A stretch of 32,801 nt of DNA from Candidatus Brocadia sp. (GCA_011525665.1 WYAU01000042.1:1-32801), one strand, 5' to 3'; shown: positions 1 through 8,038, counted from the stretch's first letter. Translations and numbers: made by a program. The notes: generated by a model from the letters alone, not told the origin.

Positions 1-121
1 AAAACGATCAGGATATTCAATGTTGATGCATAAAAGCAGAAAAATCAGTCTTGGATACCAAACTCATTATGTATTTTGAAACCTTTTGATATCACAAATT
101 ACCCTCTGTGAGAAATGCGGG

Positions 122-376
122 CTAACCCTCTGTTTCTACAGAGTGGAGCATCCAGGTTAAGGTATCAGTATTATAAGAAATGTCGAAGAGGTGAGCGCCG
201 TCCGCAACGCTGAAATGGTGTATGCCGGCCTTTCCTACCCGTTCTGTCCAGATATAGGTGACCTCTTTGACATCGTATTTCCGCCCGCTCCACACAAACC
301 AGACGGGTTTGAGTTTCTTTTTATTGTCGCCAAAAATGGCGCCTACCTTGATGGGTTCGTTAATCTCTGTAATCAT
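122..376 (-). CDS. Small DUF6504-like protein, second gene of the lexA operon
   Basis: An 84-aa protein whose ATG overlaps the lexA stop codon by four bases (ATGA), so it is probably translationally coupled to LexA and under the same operator. The pattern FVWSGRKYDVKEV near residues 27-39, a following conserved W, and a C-terminal hydrophobic/aromatic stretch (Y-N-T-D-T-L-T-W-M-L) resemble the small DUF6504 family, which I recall being found near Y-family polymerase and SOS genes. No catalytic motif, signal peptide or membrane segment is visible. The operon position suggests a DNA-damage role, but the function is unknown. The family assignment is from memory of the motif and is moderate only; the gene itself is well supported by coupling and frame. 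Confidence 0.72.
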   Translation of the reverse strand: MITEINEPIKVGAIFGDNKKKLKPVWFVWSGRKYDVKEVTYIWTERVGKAGIHHFSVADGAHLFDISYNTDTLTWMLHSVETEG

Positions 377-993
377 AATTGCCTTATTACCGCAGCAACT
401 TTACCAATGATGGATACATCAGCCTGCCCCTCTGTAATGATAATCGGTTGCATCGTCGGGTGTTCGGGTCTCAGTTGTATCGTATCGCCATTTTTATAAA
501 ATCGCTTTACCGTAGCCTCATTATTGACAATGGCCACCACGATCTCTCCGTTATTGGCCACGGGTTGTGGTTTTATGAGGACGAGGTCTCCATCCTGAAT
601 ATGGGCGTCAATCATACTGTCCCCCACAACCCGTAAAAAAAAGATATTGCTGCTGCGGCACAGGGTTTTATCCACGGCAAGGTATCCTTCGATATCTTCT
701 ATGGCTGGATGAGGCACCCCGGCCCGAACCCTTCCCACAATTGGCACAGACCTTATTCCTGAGACTTGTGTAGTTGCTCCATCAACAATCTCAATAGCCC
801 GCGGGCGGTGAAATTGTCTCCTGATGTATCCCTTACGTTCCAGTATATCGAAGTATTTTTTTACTATACTGGTACTGGAAAGCCCCAGCCCATCCATACT
901 CTCCCGTACCGTAGGTGGATATCCCCTTTCCTGAAGATATTTTTCCAGGAAGGACAAAAAATCTGCCTGTTTTTTGGTTAGTGGAGCATTCAT
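373..993 (-). CDS. lexA: LexA repressor (SOS regulator, self-cleaving)
   Basis: A 206-aa transcriptional repressor of DNA-damage genes. Residues 1-68 form the winged-helix DNA-binding domain (helix-turn-helix around residues 27-47). Residues 82-206 form the S24-type autoprotease domain, with the Ala91-Gly92 cleavage bond in VRAGVPHPA, catalytic Ser126 in VGDSM and Lys163 in TVKRF. All residues needed for RecA-stimulated self-cleavage are present and the length is typical. It is the first gene of a two-gene operon with a small DUF6504-like protein. Its consensus promoter at 1028-1056 abuts a GAAC-N4-GTTC operator at 1008-1027, so negative autoregulation is strongly indicated. No uncertainty about family. 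Confidence 0.97.
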   Translation of the reverse strand: MNAPLTKKQADFLSFLEKYLQERGYPPTVRESMDGLGLSSTSIVKKYFDILERKGYIRRQFHRPRAIEIVDGATTQVSGIRSVPIVGRVRAGVPHPAIEDIEGYLAVDKTLCRSSNIFFLRVVGDSMIDAHIQDGDLVLIKPQPVANNGEIVVAIVNNEATVKRFYKNGDTIQLRPEHPTMQPIIITEGQADVSIIGKVAAVIRQL

Positions 994-1007
994 GGATTAA
1001 GATTTGT

Positions 1008-1027
1008 GGGTGAACAAGTGTTCACCC
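1008..1027 (-). promoter_or_regulatory. LexA operator (SOS box) of lexA
   Basis: Perfect inverted repeat with 9-base arms (GGGTGAACA and TGTTCACCC) around a 2-base spacer. The core TGAACAAGTGTTCA matches the GAAC-N4-GTTC form of LexA box known from Gram-positive bacteria rather than the CTG-N10-CAG form of Enterobacteria. It begins directly at the edge of the lexA -10 hexamer and covers the expected transcription start, 14 bases before the lexA ATG. Confidence 0.9.
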
Positions 1028-1056
1028 ATTATATTTTTCTGTCCTTATCCTGTCAA
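1028..1056 (-). promoter_or_regulatory. Consensus sigma70-type promoter of lexA
   Basis: On the minus strand TTGACA (1051-1056) is followed after exactly 17 bases by TATAAT (1028-1033), a full match to the housekeeping consensus. The LexA operator starts on the next base, so bound repressor would block open-complex formation. Confidence 0.9.
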
Positions 1057-1156
1057 GCCTCAAATATGAGTTTTCATCGTAATTTCATTCTTTTCAGGGC
1101 ATCAGAAAATGTATGCAAAAACATACATAATTTTCAGTGAAATGCTATAATTTCAG

Positions 1157-1184
1157 TTGAAATCGTACTGCTTATGTATAATAT
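1157..1184 (+). promoter_or_regulatory. Possible promoter of the small Cys/His-rich gene
   Basis: TTGAAA at 1157-1162 and TAATAT at 1179-1184 are separated by 16 bases and lie about 80 bases before the ATG at 1267. The region is AT-rich with overlapping alternative -10 hexamers (TATAAT at 1177 with a 14-base spacer), so the exact element is uncertain. Confidence 0.4.
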
Positions 1185-1266
1185 TATATACATGAGAAAG
1201 GCTGGCCTTGTCAGGAGTGTTTCTGGCGGCTGGGCTTAAGTTTCCTAATATGAGGAGGAGAAGGAA

Positions 1267-1443
1267 ATGTTGAAGAGGTTTGGTTATAGTCTTTTGGTTG
1301 TTGGGGCATTGGTGGTTGGTGTTGGTGCAGTGAACACAGCTCTTGTTGGCACCGCTATGGCAACGGAAGAGAAGTGTGATAAATGTGGACACACCGCAAA
1401 AGAAGGTAAAGATTGCAAGTGCGAGTGTCATCACAAGCACTAA
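1267..1443 (+). CDS. Small exported Cys/His-rich protein (58 aa), function unknown
   Basis: An ATG at 1267 follows an exceptionally strong ribosome-binding site (GAGGAGGAGAAGG, about 1250-1264). The 58-aa product has a classic Sec signal peptide: MLKR, a Val/Gly/Leu-rich core to about residue 29, then an AMA cleavage signal near residue 32. The predicted mature peptide is only about 26 aa and contains CDKCGH, a pair of Cys in CKCEC and the tail HHKH. Five Cys and four His in so short a chain point to metal or heme-iron binding or redox work in the periplasm or an equivalent compartment, but no family is recognised. It is monocistronic, with a promoter candidate upstream and a strong terminator 50 bases downstream, which supports a real and possibly highly expressed gene. 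Confidence 0.8.
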   Translation: MLKRFGYSLLVVGALVVGVGAVNTALVGTAMATEEKCDKCGHTAKEGKDCKCECHHKH

Positions 1444-1493
1444 TCATGTAAGCCAAGTGTAAAAATTTGGAAAAGTTTAAAAGGTAATAAAAC

Positions 1494-1525
1494 AAAAAAG
1501 GCAACTCGTTTGAGTTGCCTTTTTT
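1494..1525. terminator. Bidirectional intrinsic terminator
   Basis: GGCAACTC (1500-1507), loop GTTT, GAGTTGCC (1512-1519), extended by an A-run on the left and a T-run on the right. It can terminate both the small exported-protein gene from the left and the convergent SBBP gene from the right, whose stop lies about 50 bases away. Confidence 0.92.
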
Positions 1526-1572
1526 GTTTTATCTCTTTTGGAGATTATCCGGGAAATTTGGTTACACAGTAC

Positions 1573-4500
1573 CTATTTCTTTTGCAACAGTATTATGACG
1601 TCTTCCTCATCGCCGTCGCCAAGGGGTACCTCCTTTTCGCCTTTCTTATAGCCTCTCTTCTTTGCACTGATGTTATATGTATCAGCTTTTAAATCTTCGA
1701 ATACAAAGAAGCCCTCCGCATCTGTCACCGTGCCCACTTTCGTCCCTGTCGCTAAACCTTTGGCCTTTATTTTTACATCTTCAAGAGGGACGCCTCCATT
1801 GTCTGCCACATGACCGGATATCTTACTATTTCCGCCCGAAGTGTTTGAAGCAAAAAGGTCCCCGTCAAATTTAGATACAAAGGCATCGTTACCACCGTTA
1901 TAGGAAGTGCCGTTGGTTTTCGGGAAGTTTGATGACTGTGTATAACCGGCCACAGAGATATTTCCTTCTGAATCCATGGCGGTTGAGTAGCAATAATCCT
2001 TACCAAACCCGCCGAGATATGTGGATGAAACCAGTTTCCTCAGGTTGCCTTTCAGCCTTGCCACAAAGACGTCAACATCTCCGTTAGCGGAAGTATCATA
2101 AGCGCGCCTGGTCGTTGGAAAGTCTGACGATAAGGTATAACCGGACAGATATATCTTTTTCCCCGGCCCAATGAGCAGAGAATAACCATAATCATCTGAC
2201 GTTCCCCCCAAATATGTGGAAGCACGAATTCCTGTTAAATCCTTTTTGAAGCTTGTTACAAAGGCATCGATGCCCCCCTTCAAAGACTTCTTATATGCGC
2301 CTCTGGTTGCGGGGAAGTTTTCTGAAGAAGTCGCACCGGACACATAGACATTTCCCCCCTTGTCAATGGCGATATCATAAGCAAATTCAACAAACGACCC
2401 TCCCAGGAATGTGGATGCAAGCAGATTGGTTAAATCCTCGCTGAGCCTTGATACGAAGGCATCACCATATAATGCACCACCGCCTAGGGACTTATCATAG
2501 GCGCCTTTTGTTACGGGGAAGTCTGACGATGCGGTTTGGCCAACTACATAGATAGCACCGTCCGGATCTAAGGCTGTGGAATAGGCAAATTCAATAAAAG
2601 ACCCTCCCAGGAATGTGGATGCAAGCAGGCTGCTTAAATCTCCGCCGAATTTTGACACAAAGACGTCCTGAAGGCCGTTATGAGAAGTGCCATAAGCATT
2701 GCCGGTCGTCGGGAAATCTGATGATGTGGTCATTCCGGTCACGTATATATTTCCATCTGCGTCTATTGCAGCGGGATAGGCATAATCAATACGGGATCCC
2801 CCCAGATACGTAGATGCCAGAAGGTCTGTTAAATCGCCATTGAGTTTTGACACAAAGGCGTCGCCAAGCAACCCTCCGCTCAGTGAAGTATCATAGGCGC
2901 CATCGGTCGTAGGAAAGTCTGACGAGGAAGTCTGGCCGGCTATATATACATTTCCTCCTGAATCCAGGGTTACAGAAAAACCACTTTCAGTACTGGATCC
3001 CCCCAAATAAGAGGATGCAAGCAGGCTGGTCAAATCCTCATCGAGCTTTGATATAAATACATCCTGATCACCATTCAAGGCAACATCATAACTACCTGTG
3101 GTTGTTGGAAAATTTGAAGACGAAGTATTTCCGGTGATATACACATTCCCATCTGGGTCTATGGCCACGGATTGAACAACTTCATCACCAGACCCGCCCA
3201 AAAACGTGGATGCAAGGAGGGGGTCTATGATGAGTTCTTTTGTCCTATCGTAAGCGGCTACTTTGAAACCGTATTCTGATTTTGGATTTCGTCGTGAGCG
3301 CTCAGTCGAACAATTTCGGACTGAGGATTTTGGATTTGAGCGGTCTGACTTCTCGCTTCCGATTACTGACTTCTGGCCGCTAACCCCTGAACTTTGAATA
3401 TCATATTCAACACCCACTTCCACCCTCTTCCCATCAATCTCCTGATAGGCAACGGGTTTTGTAAATTTGACTATCCCAAGCCCTGTTTCTACCTCAAGCT
3501 CTCCATATTCATTTACCAACAACCTCCCTGTCCCCTTTATTAAGGGGGATATGGGGGCAGTTTGCCATACTCCCTCTTCTGAATGGGATTTTGATGCTGT
3601 TTGCCTTCTACCCTTCTCTTTCGACTGAGCGTTCATGACATCGCCTAAGGATGATTTCGCAGTCAATCCTCCCCCTTTATCACCCTCACGGAAGGGGACA
3701 GATGGTTGTCCCGCGCCGGCGAAGGCAGGGGGTGGATTCTCATGGGGTTGTATGCCACTCAGCCTGATCTTTATCTGGTCCGCGTTTGCCCCTGGCTTAA
3801 TACAAAAGATTTTTTCCATATTGTTTCCATACGCCTTTAGCCTGAGATCTATCCCCTTATATACTTCTCCAAGCATTACAAACTCATAGGTCGGTATATT
3901 CGTCTTCCATCCGGACAGGTTGCTGCCTTTGAAATAGTTTACCTTTGTTACCGAGGGTTGTCCGCCCAGTACAGCCTTGACTTGTGCACCAACAAGTTCC
4001 TCTTTAAGGACAACCGACTTAATTTCAGATTGCGGAATGCAGATTTCGGAATGGGGATTTGAATCAACGGAATGTGAAGAAATAACTTTTGATATTGGAT
4101 CACCGCATAAAATCAAGAACAAGTCCAGGAGCTGATATTTCAATTGAACGACGTTACACATTACCGGTGGTTCGTAACCCATTTCCACGACTTCTGATCC
4201 ACGGCCACTGACCCTTGTTTCTTGCCTCTTGTCCATTCCTGGCAGAGAATAGACAATCTCTCCCGCTTTTGTGACAAAGATACTTCCCCCAAAGGTATTG
4301 GCATAAAATGCGACCCTTTCATTCATCTGCCCTTTATTGGCGATAAAAGGTATCCGGAGTTTTCGGGTATTCAGGACAACTTCCTTTTTTGGAGGTTTCG
4401 TTGCACATAATTGGTTTGGACGGAATGATTTTACTGACGGAACCTTTGCTTGGATGTGGGTTTCGGTCCCGTCATTTTTCAACTCATAGATGGACAAACA

Positions 4501-4731
4501 AGTTTGTCGTTCGGCAGACCCTTCGGCAGGCTCAGGGTGCAGCGCCGTGCATGATAAGCATGCCGAACCATCACGGTGAAGCCCGGACCACCCTTTACTA
4601 TGGAAATTATGAAACGTTACATGAGCCGGGCCATCCTGTCCCTCATTTTTCGAAGCCGGAAGGGTTTTGGGGAAAAATACCGGCAGCAGAAAAATTGCCG
4701 GCACGATAAAGACTATGCTCCGCCTTAGCAT
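1573..4731 (-). CDS. Secreted SBBP-repeat beta-propeller protein with C-terminal carboxypeptidase-regulatory-like domain
   Basis: A 1052-aa exported protein. The start at 4731 has a GGAGGG ribosome site and begins a signal peptide (MLRRSIVFIVPAIFLLP). Around residues 125-170 lies the N-terminal domain typical of SBBP proteins (FIANKGQ, then FYANTFGGSIFVTKAGEIVYSLPG split over the domain). From about residue 502 to 950 there are seven repeats of roughly 55-65 residues, each with an LLAST-[FY]-LGGS start, a D-x-x-GN-[VI]-Y core and a SSDFPTT segment, consistent with a seven-bladed propeller. Residues about 968-1048 form an Ig-like carboxypeptidase-regulatory domain (SGHVADNGGVPLEDVKI and TDAEGFFVFEDL). 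Residues about 55-74 and 325-480 look foreign: low-complexity peptide encoded by palindromic repeats inserted in frame. It is probably cell-surface or periplasmic; the ligand is unknown. Confidence 0.9.
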   Translation of the reverse strand: MLRRSIVFIVPAIFLLPVFFPKTLPASKNEGQDGPAHVTFHNFHSKGWSGLHRDGSACLSCTALHPEPAEGSAERQTCLSIYELKNDGTETHIQAKVPSVKSFRPNQLCATKPPKKEVVLNTRKLRIPFIANKGQMNERVAFYANTFGGSIFVTKAGEIVYSLPGMDKRQETRVSGRGSEVVEMGYEPPVMCNVVQLKYQLLDLFLILCGDPISKVISSHSVDSNPHSEICIPQSEIKSVVLKEELVGAQVKAVLGGQPSVTKVNYFKGSNLSGWKTNIPTYEFVMLGEVYKGIDLRLKAYGNNMEKIFCIKPGANADQIKIRLSGIQPHENPPPAFAGAGQPSVPFREGDKGGGLTAKSSLGDVMNAQSKEKGRRQTASKSHSEEGVWQTAPISPLIKGTGRLLVNEYGELEVETGLGIVKFTKPVAYQEIDGKRVEVGVEYDIQSSGVSGQKSVIGSEKSDRSNPKSSVRNCSTERSRRNPKSEYGFKVAAYDRTKELIIDPLLASTFLGGSGDEVVQSVAIDPDGNVYITGNTSSSNFPTTTGSYDVALNGDQDVFISKLDEDLTSLLASSYLGGSSTESGFSVTLDSGGNVYIAGQTSSSDFPTTDGAYDTSLSGGLLGDAFVSKLNGDLTDLLASTYLGGSRIDYAYPAAIDADGNIYVTGMTTSSDFPTTGNAYGTSHNGLQDVFVSKFGGDLSSLLASTFLGGSFIEFAYSTALDPDGAIYVVGQTASSDFPVTKGAYDKSLGGGALYGDAFVSRLSEDLTNLLASTFLGGSFVEFAYDIAIDKGGNVYVSGATSSENFPATRGAYKKSLKGGIDAFVTSFKKDLTGIRASTYLGGTSDDYGYSLLIGPGKKIYLSGYTLSSDFPTTRRAYDTSANGDVDVFVARLKGNLRKLVSSTYLGGFGKDYCYSTAMDSEGNISVAGYTQSSNFPKTNGTSYNGGNDAFVSKFDGDLFASNTSGGNSKISGHVADNGGVPLEDVKIKAKGLATGTKVGTVTDAEGFFVFEDLKADTYNISAKKRGYKKGEKEVPLGDGDEEDVIILLQKK
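3290..3760. repeat. Cluster of dispersed repeats inside the SBBP coding sequence
   Basis: This part of the gene is built from short repeat fragments rather than conserved domain sequence. One is CTCAGTCGAAC (about 3300-3310), also found at 6531-6541. Another is a TCCCCTT-loop-AAGGGGGA hairpin at 3531-3549. A third is a C-rich block near 3668-3740. All are in frame and encode Ser/Pro/Gly/Lys-rich peptide such as ISPLIKGTG. The same C/G-rich hairpin type occurs at 6699, 7297, 13124 and 18294. Confidence 0.6.
4509..4568. repeat. 60-bp element with inverted ends inserted in frame in the SBBP gene
   Basis: GTTCGGCA (4509-4516) and TGCCGAAC (4561-4568) bound exactly 60 bases, which is 20 codons. 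Inside is CTTCGGCAGGCTCAGGG, related to the CTTCGACTTTGCTCAGGAC repeat at 6602-6620. It adds about residues 55-74 of the SBBP protein without a frameshift, just after the signal peptide region where an insertion would be tolerated. Confidence 0.6.
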
Positions 4732-4880
4732 AATTATTACCCTCCATCTGAGAGTTATGGAAAAGAGAAAAAATAGCGATTCGGCATTATTTCCACCCCG
4801 ATTTCCTCAGTTGATACGCTCTCTTTTGAATCTGTCATATGAGCGCATCGGGAGGACGCTTTTACCACGCACCCTCCAAT

Positions 4881-6458
4881 TTAGTGCCTAAAGTGCCGCT
4901 GGCCGGTAAATACCATGGCTATGCCATGTTCGTCAGCCGCAGCAATGGATTCGTCATCCTTATTGGAACCGCCAGGTTGAATAATGGCAATCACGCCAGC
5001 CTTGGCCGCGACATCCACACTGTCTCTGAATGGAAAAAAGGCATCGGAAGCCATCACTGCGCCTTTCGCTCGATCACCTGCTTTCTTTATAGAAATCTCT
5101 GTTGAATCGATGCGACTCATCTGCCCGGCACCAACACCCACCACGGCCTCGTCCCTGGCCAGCACAATACTGTTGGATTTTACATGCTTGCAGACGATAA
5201 AGGCAAACCGTAGATCCGACATCTCTTTTTCGGAGGGCTTTTTCTTTGTAACGACTTTAAGGTTTGCAGGAGTATAGACCGAGAGATCCCTGCCCTGTAA
5301 AAGCATTCCGCCTACCACCCTTTTCATATCATAGGCACAGTGGTCAATCAATTGTGCTGATAATGCACCTGTCCTCAAAAGTCTCAAACTGCTTCCCCAC
5401 TTGCGTGTTGTGGTAAGTATTTCTACCGCTTTTTCTTCAAACTCCGGCGCAATAATCGCCTCCACAAAATGACCCGGCTGCGTAATGGCGTCTGCCGTTG
5501 CCACATCCACGGTCTTATTTAATCCCAGGATACACCCAAATGCAGATATAGGGTCACTGTTGTATGCCTTTTCAAATGCCCCGGCCAGGGTATTTGCTGA
5601 TGCGGCGCCACAGGGATTTGTATGCTTTATCACGATGGCAGATGGCCGTTCAAATTCTTTCACCAATTCAAGGGCGGCATTAAGGTCAATAATGTTGTTA
5701 TATGAAAGTTCCTTCCCGTATATTTGCTGGGCATTGGATACGCAAGGCTCAGTTACGGTCTCTTCCACATAAAATGCAGCCGTTTGGTGCGGATTTTCAC
5801 CGTAGCGCAGGGACTGCCGCTTCACAAAGTCCAGGGAAAGGCCGGTCGGATAGCCCCCTTTCTCCTTGTCCAGGCCATCAAAATAATTGGCAATAATCCT
5901 GTCGTAACGACCCGTTGTCCTGAATGCCTCGATGGCCAGCTCAAAGCGCATCTTCTCGGAAATATCATTGCGGTTGGCCTTAAGCTCCTCAACAATAAAT
6001 CCATAGCGCCTGGGGTTCACAACGACAATTACATGCTTGTAATTCTTTGAAGCAGAGCGGATCATTGAAGGGCCTCCGATATCGATATTTTCGATCGCCT
6101 CTTCCATGCTCACGCCTTTTTTAGAGATCGTCTTTTCAAAGGGATACAGATTAACAACAACCATATCAATGGGTTTAATCCCCAGTTCCTTCATTTGTTT
6201 TTTGTGGGTTTCATTATCCCTCAGGGCCAACAGCCCCCCATGTACCTTGGGATGCAAGGTCTTCACGCGGCCGTCCATAATCTCCGGAAATCCCGTGTGT
6301 TCAGATATTTCAACCACACGGATACCATTCTCTTTTAGTAATTTGGATGTACCGCCTGTAGAAATAATCTCGACCCCTAAATGCTGTAACTCCCTGGCAA
6401 ACTCCACAATCCCGGTCTTATCAGAGACACTGATGAGTGCCCTTTCCAATCTTGCCAT
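4881..6458 (-). CDS. purH: PurH, bifunctional AICAR transformylase / IMP cyclohydrolase
   Basis: A 525-aa enzyme catalysing the last two steps of de novo IMP synthesis: formyl transfer from 10-formyl-tetrahydrofolate to AICAR, then ring closure. The N-terminal MGS-like cyclohydrolase domain (about 1-195) has LISVSDKTG and ISTGGTSK near the start and [11 protein letters not shown] at 126-136. The transformylase domain has [10 protein letters not shown] (218-227) and the KHTNPCGAA motif (278-286) carrying catalytic Lys-His. The length is normal. The ATG at 6458 follows an AAGGAGAGAGAG ribosome site. It appears monocistronic. The nearest good promoter lies about 360 bases upstream, giving an unusually long leader that includes a 44-bp palindrome. 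Confidence 0.97.
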   Translation of the reverse strand: MARLERALISVSDKTGIVEFARELQHLGVEIISTGGTSKLLKENGIRVVEISEHTGFPEIMDGRVKTLHPKVHGGLLALRDNETHKKQMKELGIKPIDMVVVNLYPFEKTISKKGVSMEEAIENIDIGGPSMIRSASKNYKHVIVVVNPRRYGFIVEELKANRNDISEKMRFELAIEAFRTTGRYDRIIANYFDGLDKEKGGYPTGLSLDFVKRQSLRYGENPHQTAAFYVEETVTEPCVSNAQQIYGKELSYNNIIDLNAALELVKEFERPSAIVIKHTNPCGAASANTLAGAFEKAYNSDPISAFGCILGLNKTVDVATADAITQPGHFVEAIIAPEFEEKAVEILTTTRKWGSSLRLLRTGALSAQLIDHCAYDMKRVVGGMLLQGRDLSVYTPANLKVVTKKKPSEKEMSDLRFAFIVCKHVKSNSIVLARDEAVVGVGAGQMSRIDSTEISIKKAGDRAKGAVMASDAFFPFRDSVDVAAKAGVIAIIQPGGSNKDDESIAAADEHGIAMVFTGQRHFRH

Positions 6459-6521
6459 CTCTCTCTCCTTGTCATTAAAATTAGACCTTCACCAACTAAA
6501 AATATCCAGTCCCTCTGACTT

Positions 6522-6630
6522 CATCGTGAACTCAGTCGAACGATGCGAGTGGCCAGGAAGGGTGATCGATCTTCTCTCACCCCCACCTAACCTCCCCGTC
6601 CCTTCGACTTTGCTCAGGACAAGCAAGGGG
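6522..6630. repeat. Composite dispersed repeat in the purH leader
   Basis: Contains an inverted pair CATCGT/ACGATG (6522-6545) around CTCAGTCGAAC, a C-rich stretch, and a block CTTCGACTTTGCTCAGGAC bounded by CCC and GGGG (6600-6630). The CTCAGTCGAAC and TTCG-GCTCAGG words recur inside the SBBP gene, so these are copies of dispersed genomic repeats, not gene remnants. Confidence 0.55.
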
Positions 6631-6698
6631 AAGGAACTCTTGGCTTGAAATTCCCTATGTTTAATTAGGCCTTCCGAAACTTTTTATAATAAGATAAA

Positions 6699-6742
6699 AC
6701 CCACCCCTGAATCCCCTCTCGAGAGGGGATTCAGGGGTGGGT
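6699..6742. repeat. 44-bp perfect palindrome
   Basis: Two 22-base arms with no spacer, centred on CTCGAG (6718-6723); the left arm holds ACCCACCCCTGAATCCCC. It is not followed by a T-run on either strand, so it is not a standard terminator. If purH starts at the promoter at 6814-6842, the palindrome lies in the purH mRNA leader. It belongs to the same CCCC-rich family as the element at 7297-7342. Confidence 0.9.
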
Positions 6743-6813
6743 AAGGCAGCTGAAGAAAGTTTGAAATTCCTTGTAAGTATTCAAACAAGGTTTATTCTAT
6801 TAATAACGTGGCG

Positions 6814-6842
6814 ATTTTAGCAGAAGGTAAAAATCAAGTCAA
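6814..6842 (-). promoter_or_regulatory. Probable promoter of purH
   Basis: On the minus strand TTGACT (6837-6842), a 17-base spacer, then TAAAAT (6814-6819). The only minus-strand gene downstream is purH, so the transcript would carry a leader of about 350 bases. Confidence 0.65.
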
Positions 6843-6958
6843 AAGAATAACACTCCTTACGGTTATAGCAAGTGTTTTTTTCATTGACTGTCCTATCCTT
6901 TTTTGTTTGAATCGTCTTTTCATCTTCTCATTTTCAATTTATTAAGCGAGGTGAAATT

Positions 6959-7213
6959 ATGACTATTCATAAATTAAAGGTGTTTTGTACACCGTTTTGT
7001 CCAAAGTGTAATGAACTGTTAATTTATTTAAACAAACAAAATGCAGATTACGTCTCTTTTGATATCGACAAAGATGATAAGGCAAGAAAGGAGGCAATTA
7101 AAATCGCAGGAACTGACGATATTGAATCGCTGGATAAATTGCCCATTGTGGTCGTTGGTGACAAGGTGTTGTACGGTTTTAATAAAAAAGAGATCGATAA
7201 GTATCTCCGCTAA
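6959..7213 (+). CDS. Glutaredoxin-like thiol-disulfide protein
   Basis: An 84-aa single-domain protein with a thioredoxin fold pattern. A beta-strand KLKVFCTPFCPKC carries the redox pair Cys14-Pro-Lys-Cys17 (with an extra Cys10), followed by a helix, the strand ADYVSFDID, and the cis-Pro segment DKLPIVVVGDKVLYG near residues 60-74. The length fits the small glutaredoxin/NrdH group. A GAGGTGA ribosome site lies five bases before the ATG. It likely reduces protein disulfides or moves thiols in the cytoplasm. It is separated from rnfE by a 46-bp perfect palindrome, so cotranscription with the following genes is uncertain. Confidence 0.85.
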   Translation: MTIHKLKVFCTPFCPKCNELLIYLNKQNADYVSFDIDKDDKARKEAIKIAGTDDIESLDKLPIVVVGDKVLYGFNKKEIDKYLR

Positions 7214-7296
7214 ATTTACACTTGACTTTTACTCTCAAAACGTTTAGCCTTTTGAAAATTTTTTCGAGTATAACGTGACGCTGCCGCAACCAAAAG

Positions 7297-7342
7297 CCCC
7301 CCCTGTGTCTCCCCCCTTCGAAGGGGGGAGACACAGGGGGGG
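7297..7342. repeat. 46-bp perfect palindrome upstream of rnfE
   Basis: Two 23-base arms meet at TTCGAA (7317-7322) with no spacer: seven C, TGTGTCT, six C and TTC, then the exact complement. As RNA it would form an extremely stable hairpin between the glutaredoxin-like gene and rnfE. There is no proper U-tract, so it may act as an mRNA end-stabiliser or a mobile palindromic repeat rather than a terminator. Confidence 0.92.
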
Positions 7343-7402
7343 AAAAACTTTCCCAAAAGAAGTGTTTGCAGACAATAATATAAATATAAGTGCAGAATCA
7401 AC

Positions 7403-8038
7403 ATGGCAGAACAAGACAATCTGAAAGAATTTACCAAGGGAATTATTCAATACAATCCCTTGTTTGTGCTGGTATTAGGATTATGTCCCAGCCTTGCAGT
7501 CACAACCTCGGTAAAAAACGGGCTGGCCATGGGTGGTGCAGCCACATTTGTGCTTGTCAGTTCCAATTTTATTATTTCCACCGTGCGGTCATTTATTCCC
7601 CGTGAGATTCGCATTCCCTGCTTTATTGTTGTTATCGCTTCATTTGTAACCATGGTGGAATTGCTCATGAAGGCATATCTGCCGCCTGAATTAAACGCAT
7701 CACTGGGTATATTCATTCCGCTGATTGTGGTTAACTGTATCATCCTGTACCGTGCGGAGTCATTTGCTTACAAAAATAAGCCCTTTGTTTCCATTCTGGA
7801 CGGGGCAGGGGCCGGAGTGGGGTGGATGTTATCGCTCTGTCTCGTTTCTGCCATCCGTGAAGTTCTTGGTGCGGGAACCATCTTCGGGTTAAAAGTGTCT
7901 GGATCGTATCAACCGGCCCCGGTAATGATCATGGCGCCGGGTGCGTTTATTGTGCTGGGGCTCTTACTGGGTTTTTTCAACTGGAGAAAGCTCAGAAAGA
8001 GTGAAAAAACCATGAGGGAATATATGAAACATGATTAA
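7403..8038 (+). CDS. rnfE: RnfE, membrane subunit of an Rnf ferredoxin:NAD oxidoreductase complex
   Basis: A 211-aa integral membrane protein of the RnfA/RnfE/NqrD/NqrE family with about six membrane segments. Conserved Cys28 in LGLCPSLAV and Cys112 in IVVNC match the membrane cysteines that, with those of RnfA, hold an iron-sulfur cluster in the membrane. Also typical are IREVLGAGT (about 153-161) and the C-terminal [15 protein letters not shown]. The Rnf complex couples electron transfer between ferredoxin and NAD to ion transport. The stop overlaps the rnfA start by eight bases. No rnfB, C, D or G is in the window, so the other subunits must lie elsewhere or be absent. Confidence 0.93.
   Translation: MAEQDNLKEFTKGIIQYNPLFVLVLGLCPSLAVTTSVKNGLAMGGAATFVLVSSNFIISTVRSFIPREIRIPCFIVVIASFVTMVELLMKAYLPPELNASLGIFIPLIVVNCIILYRAESFAYKNKPFVSILDGAGAGVGWMLSLCLVSAIREVLGAGTIFGLKVSGSYQPAPVMIMAPGAFIVLGLLLGFFNWRKLRKSEKTMREYMKHD

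Noticed and set aside
1-121. Start of the window downstream of the DUF6504-like gene
   Set aside because: No gene, hairpin with T-run, or repeat that I could support beyond a short duplicated ACCCTCTGT.
1192-1239. Fifteen-codon frame before the small exported-protein gene
   Set aside because: No ribosome site and no biased composition; likely chance in the leader.
7216-7450. Minus-strand frames over the 46-bp palindrome
   Set aside because: They are created by the C/G-rich repeat itself and lie opposite the start of rnfE; no start signals.
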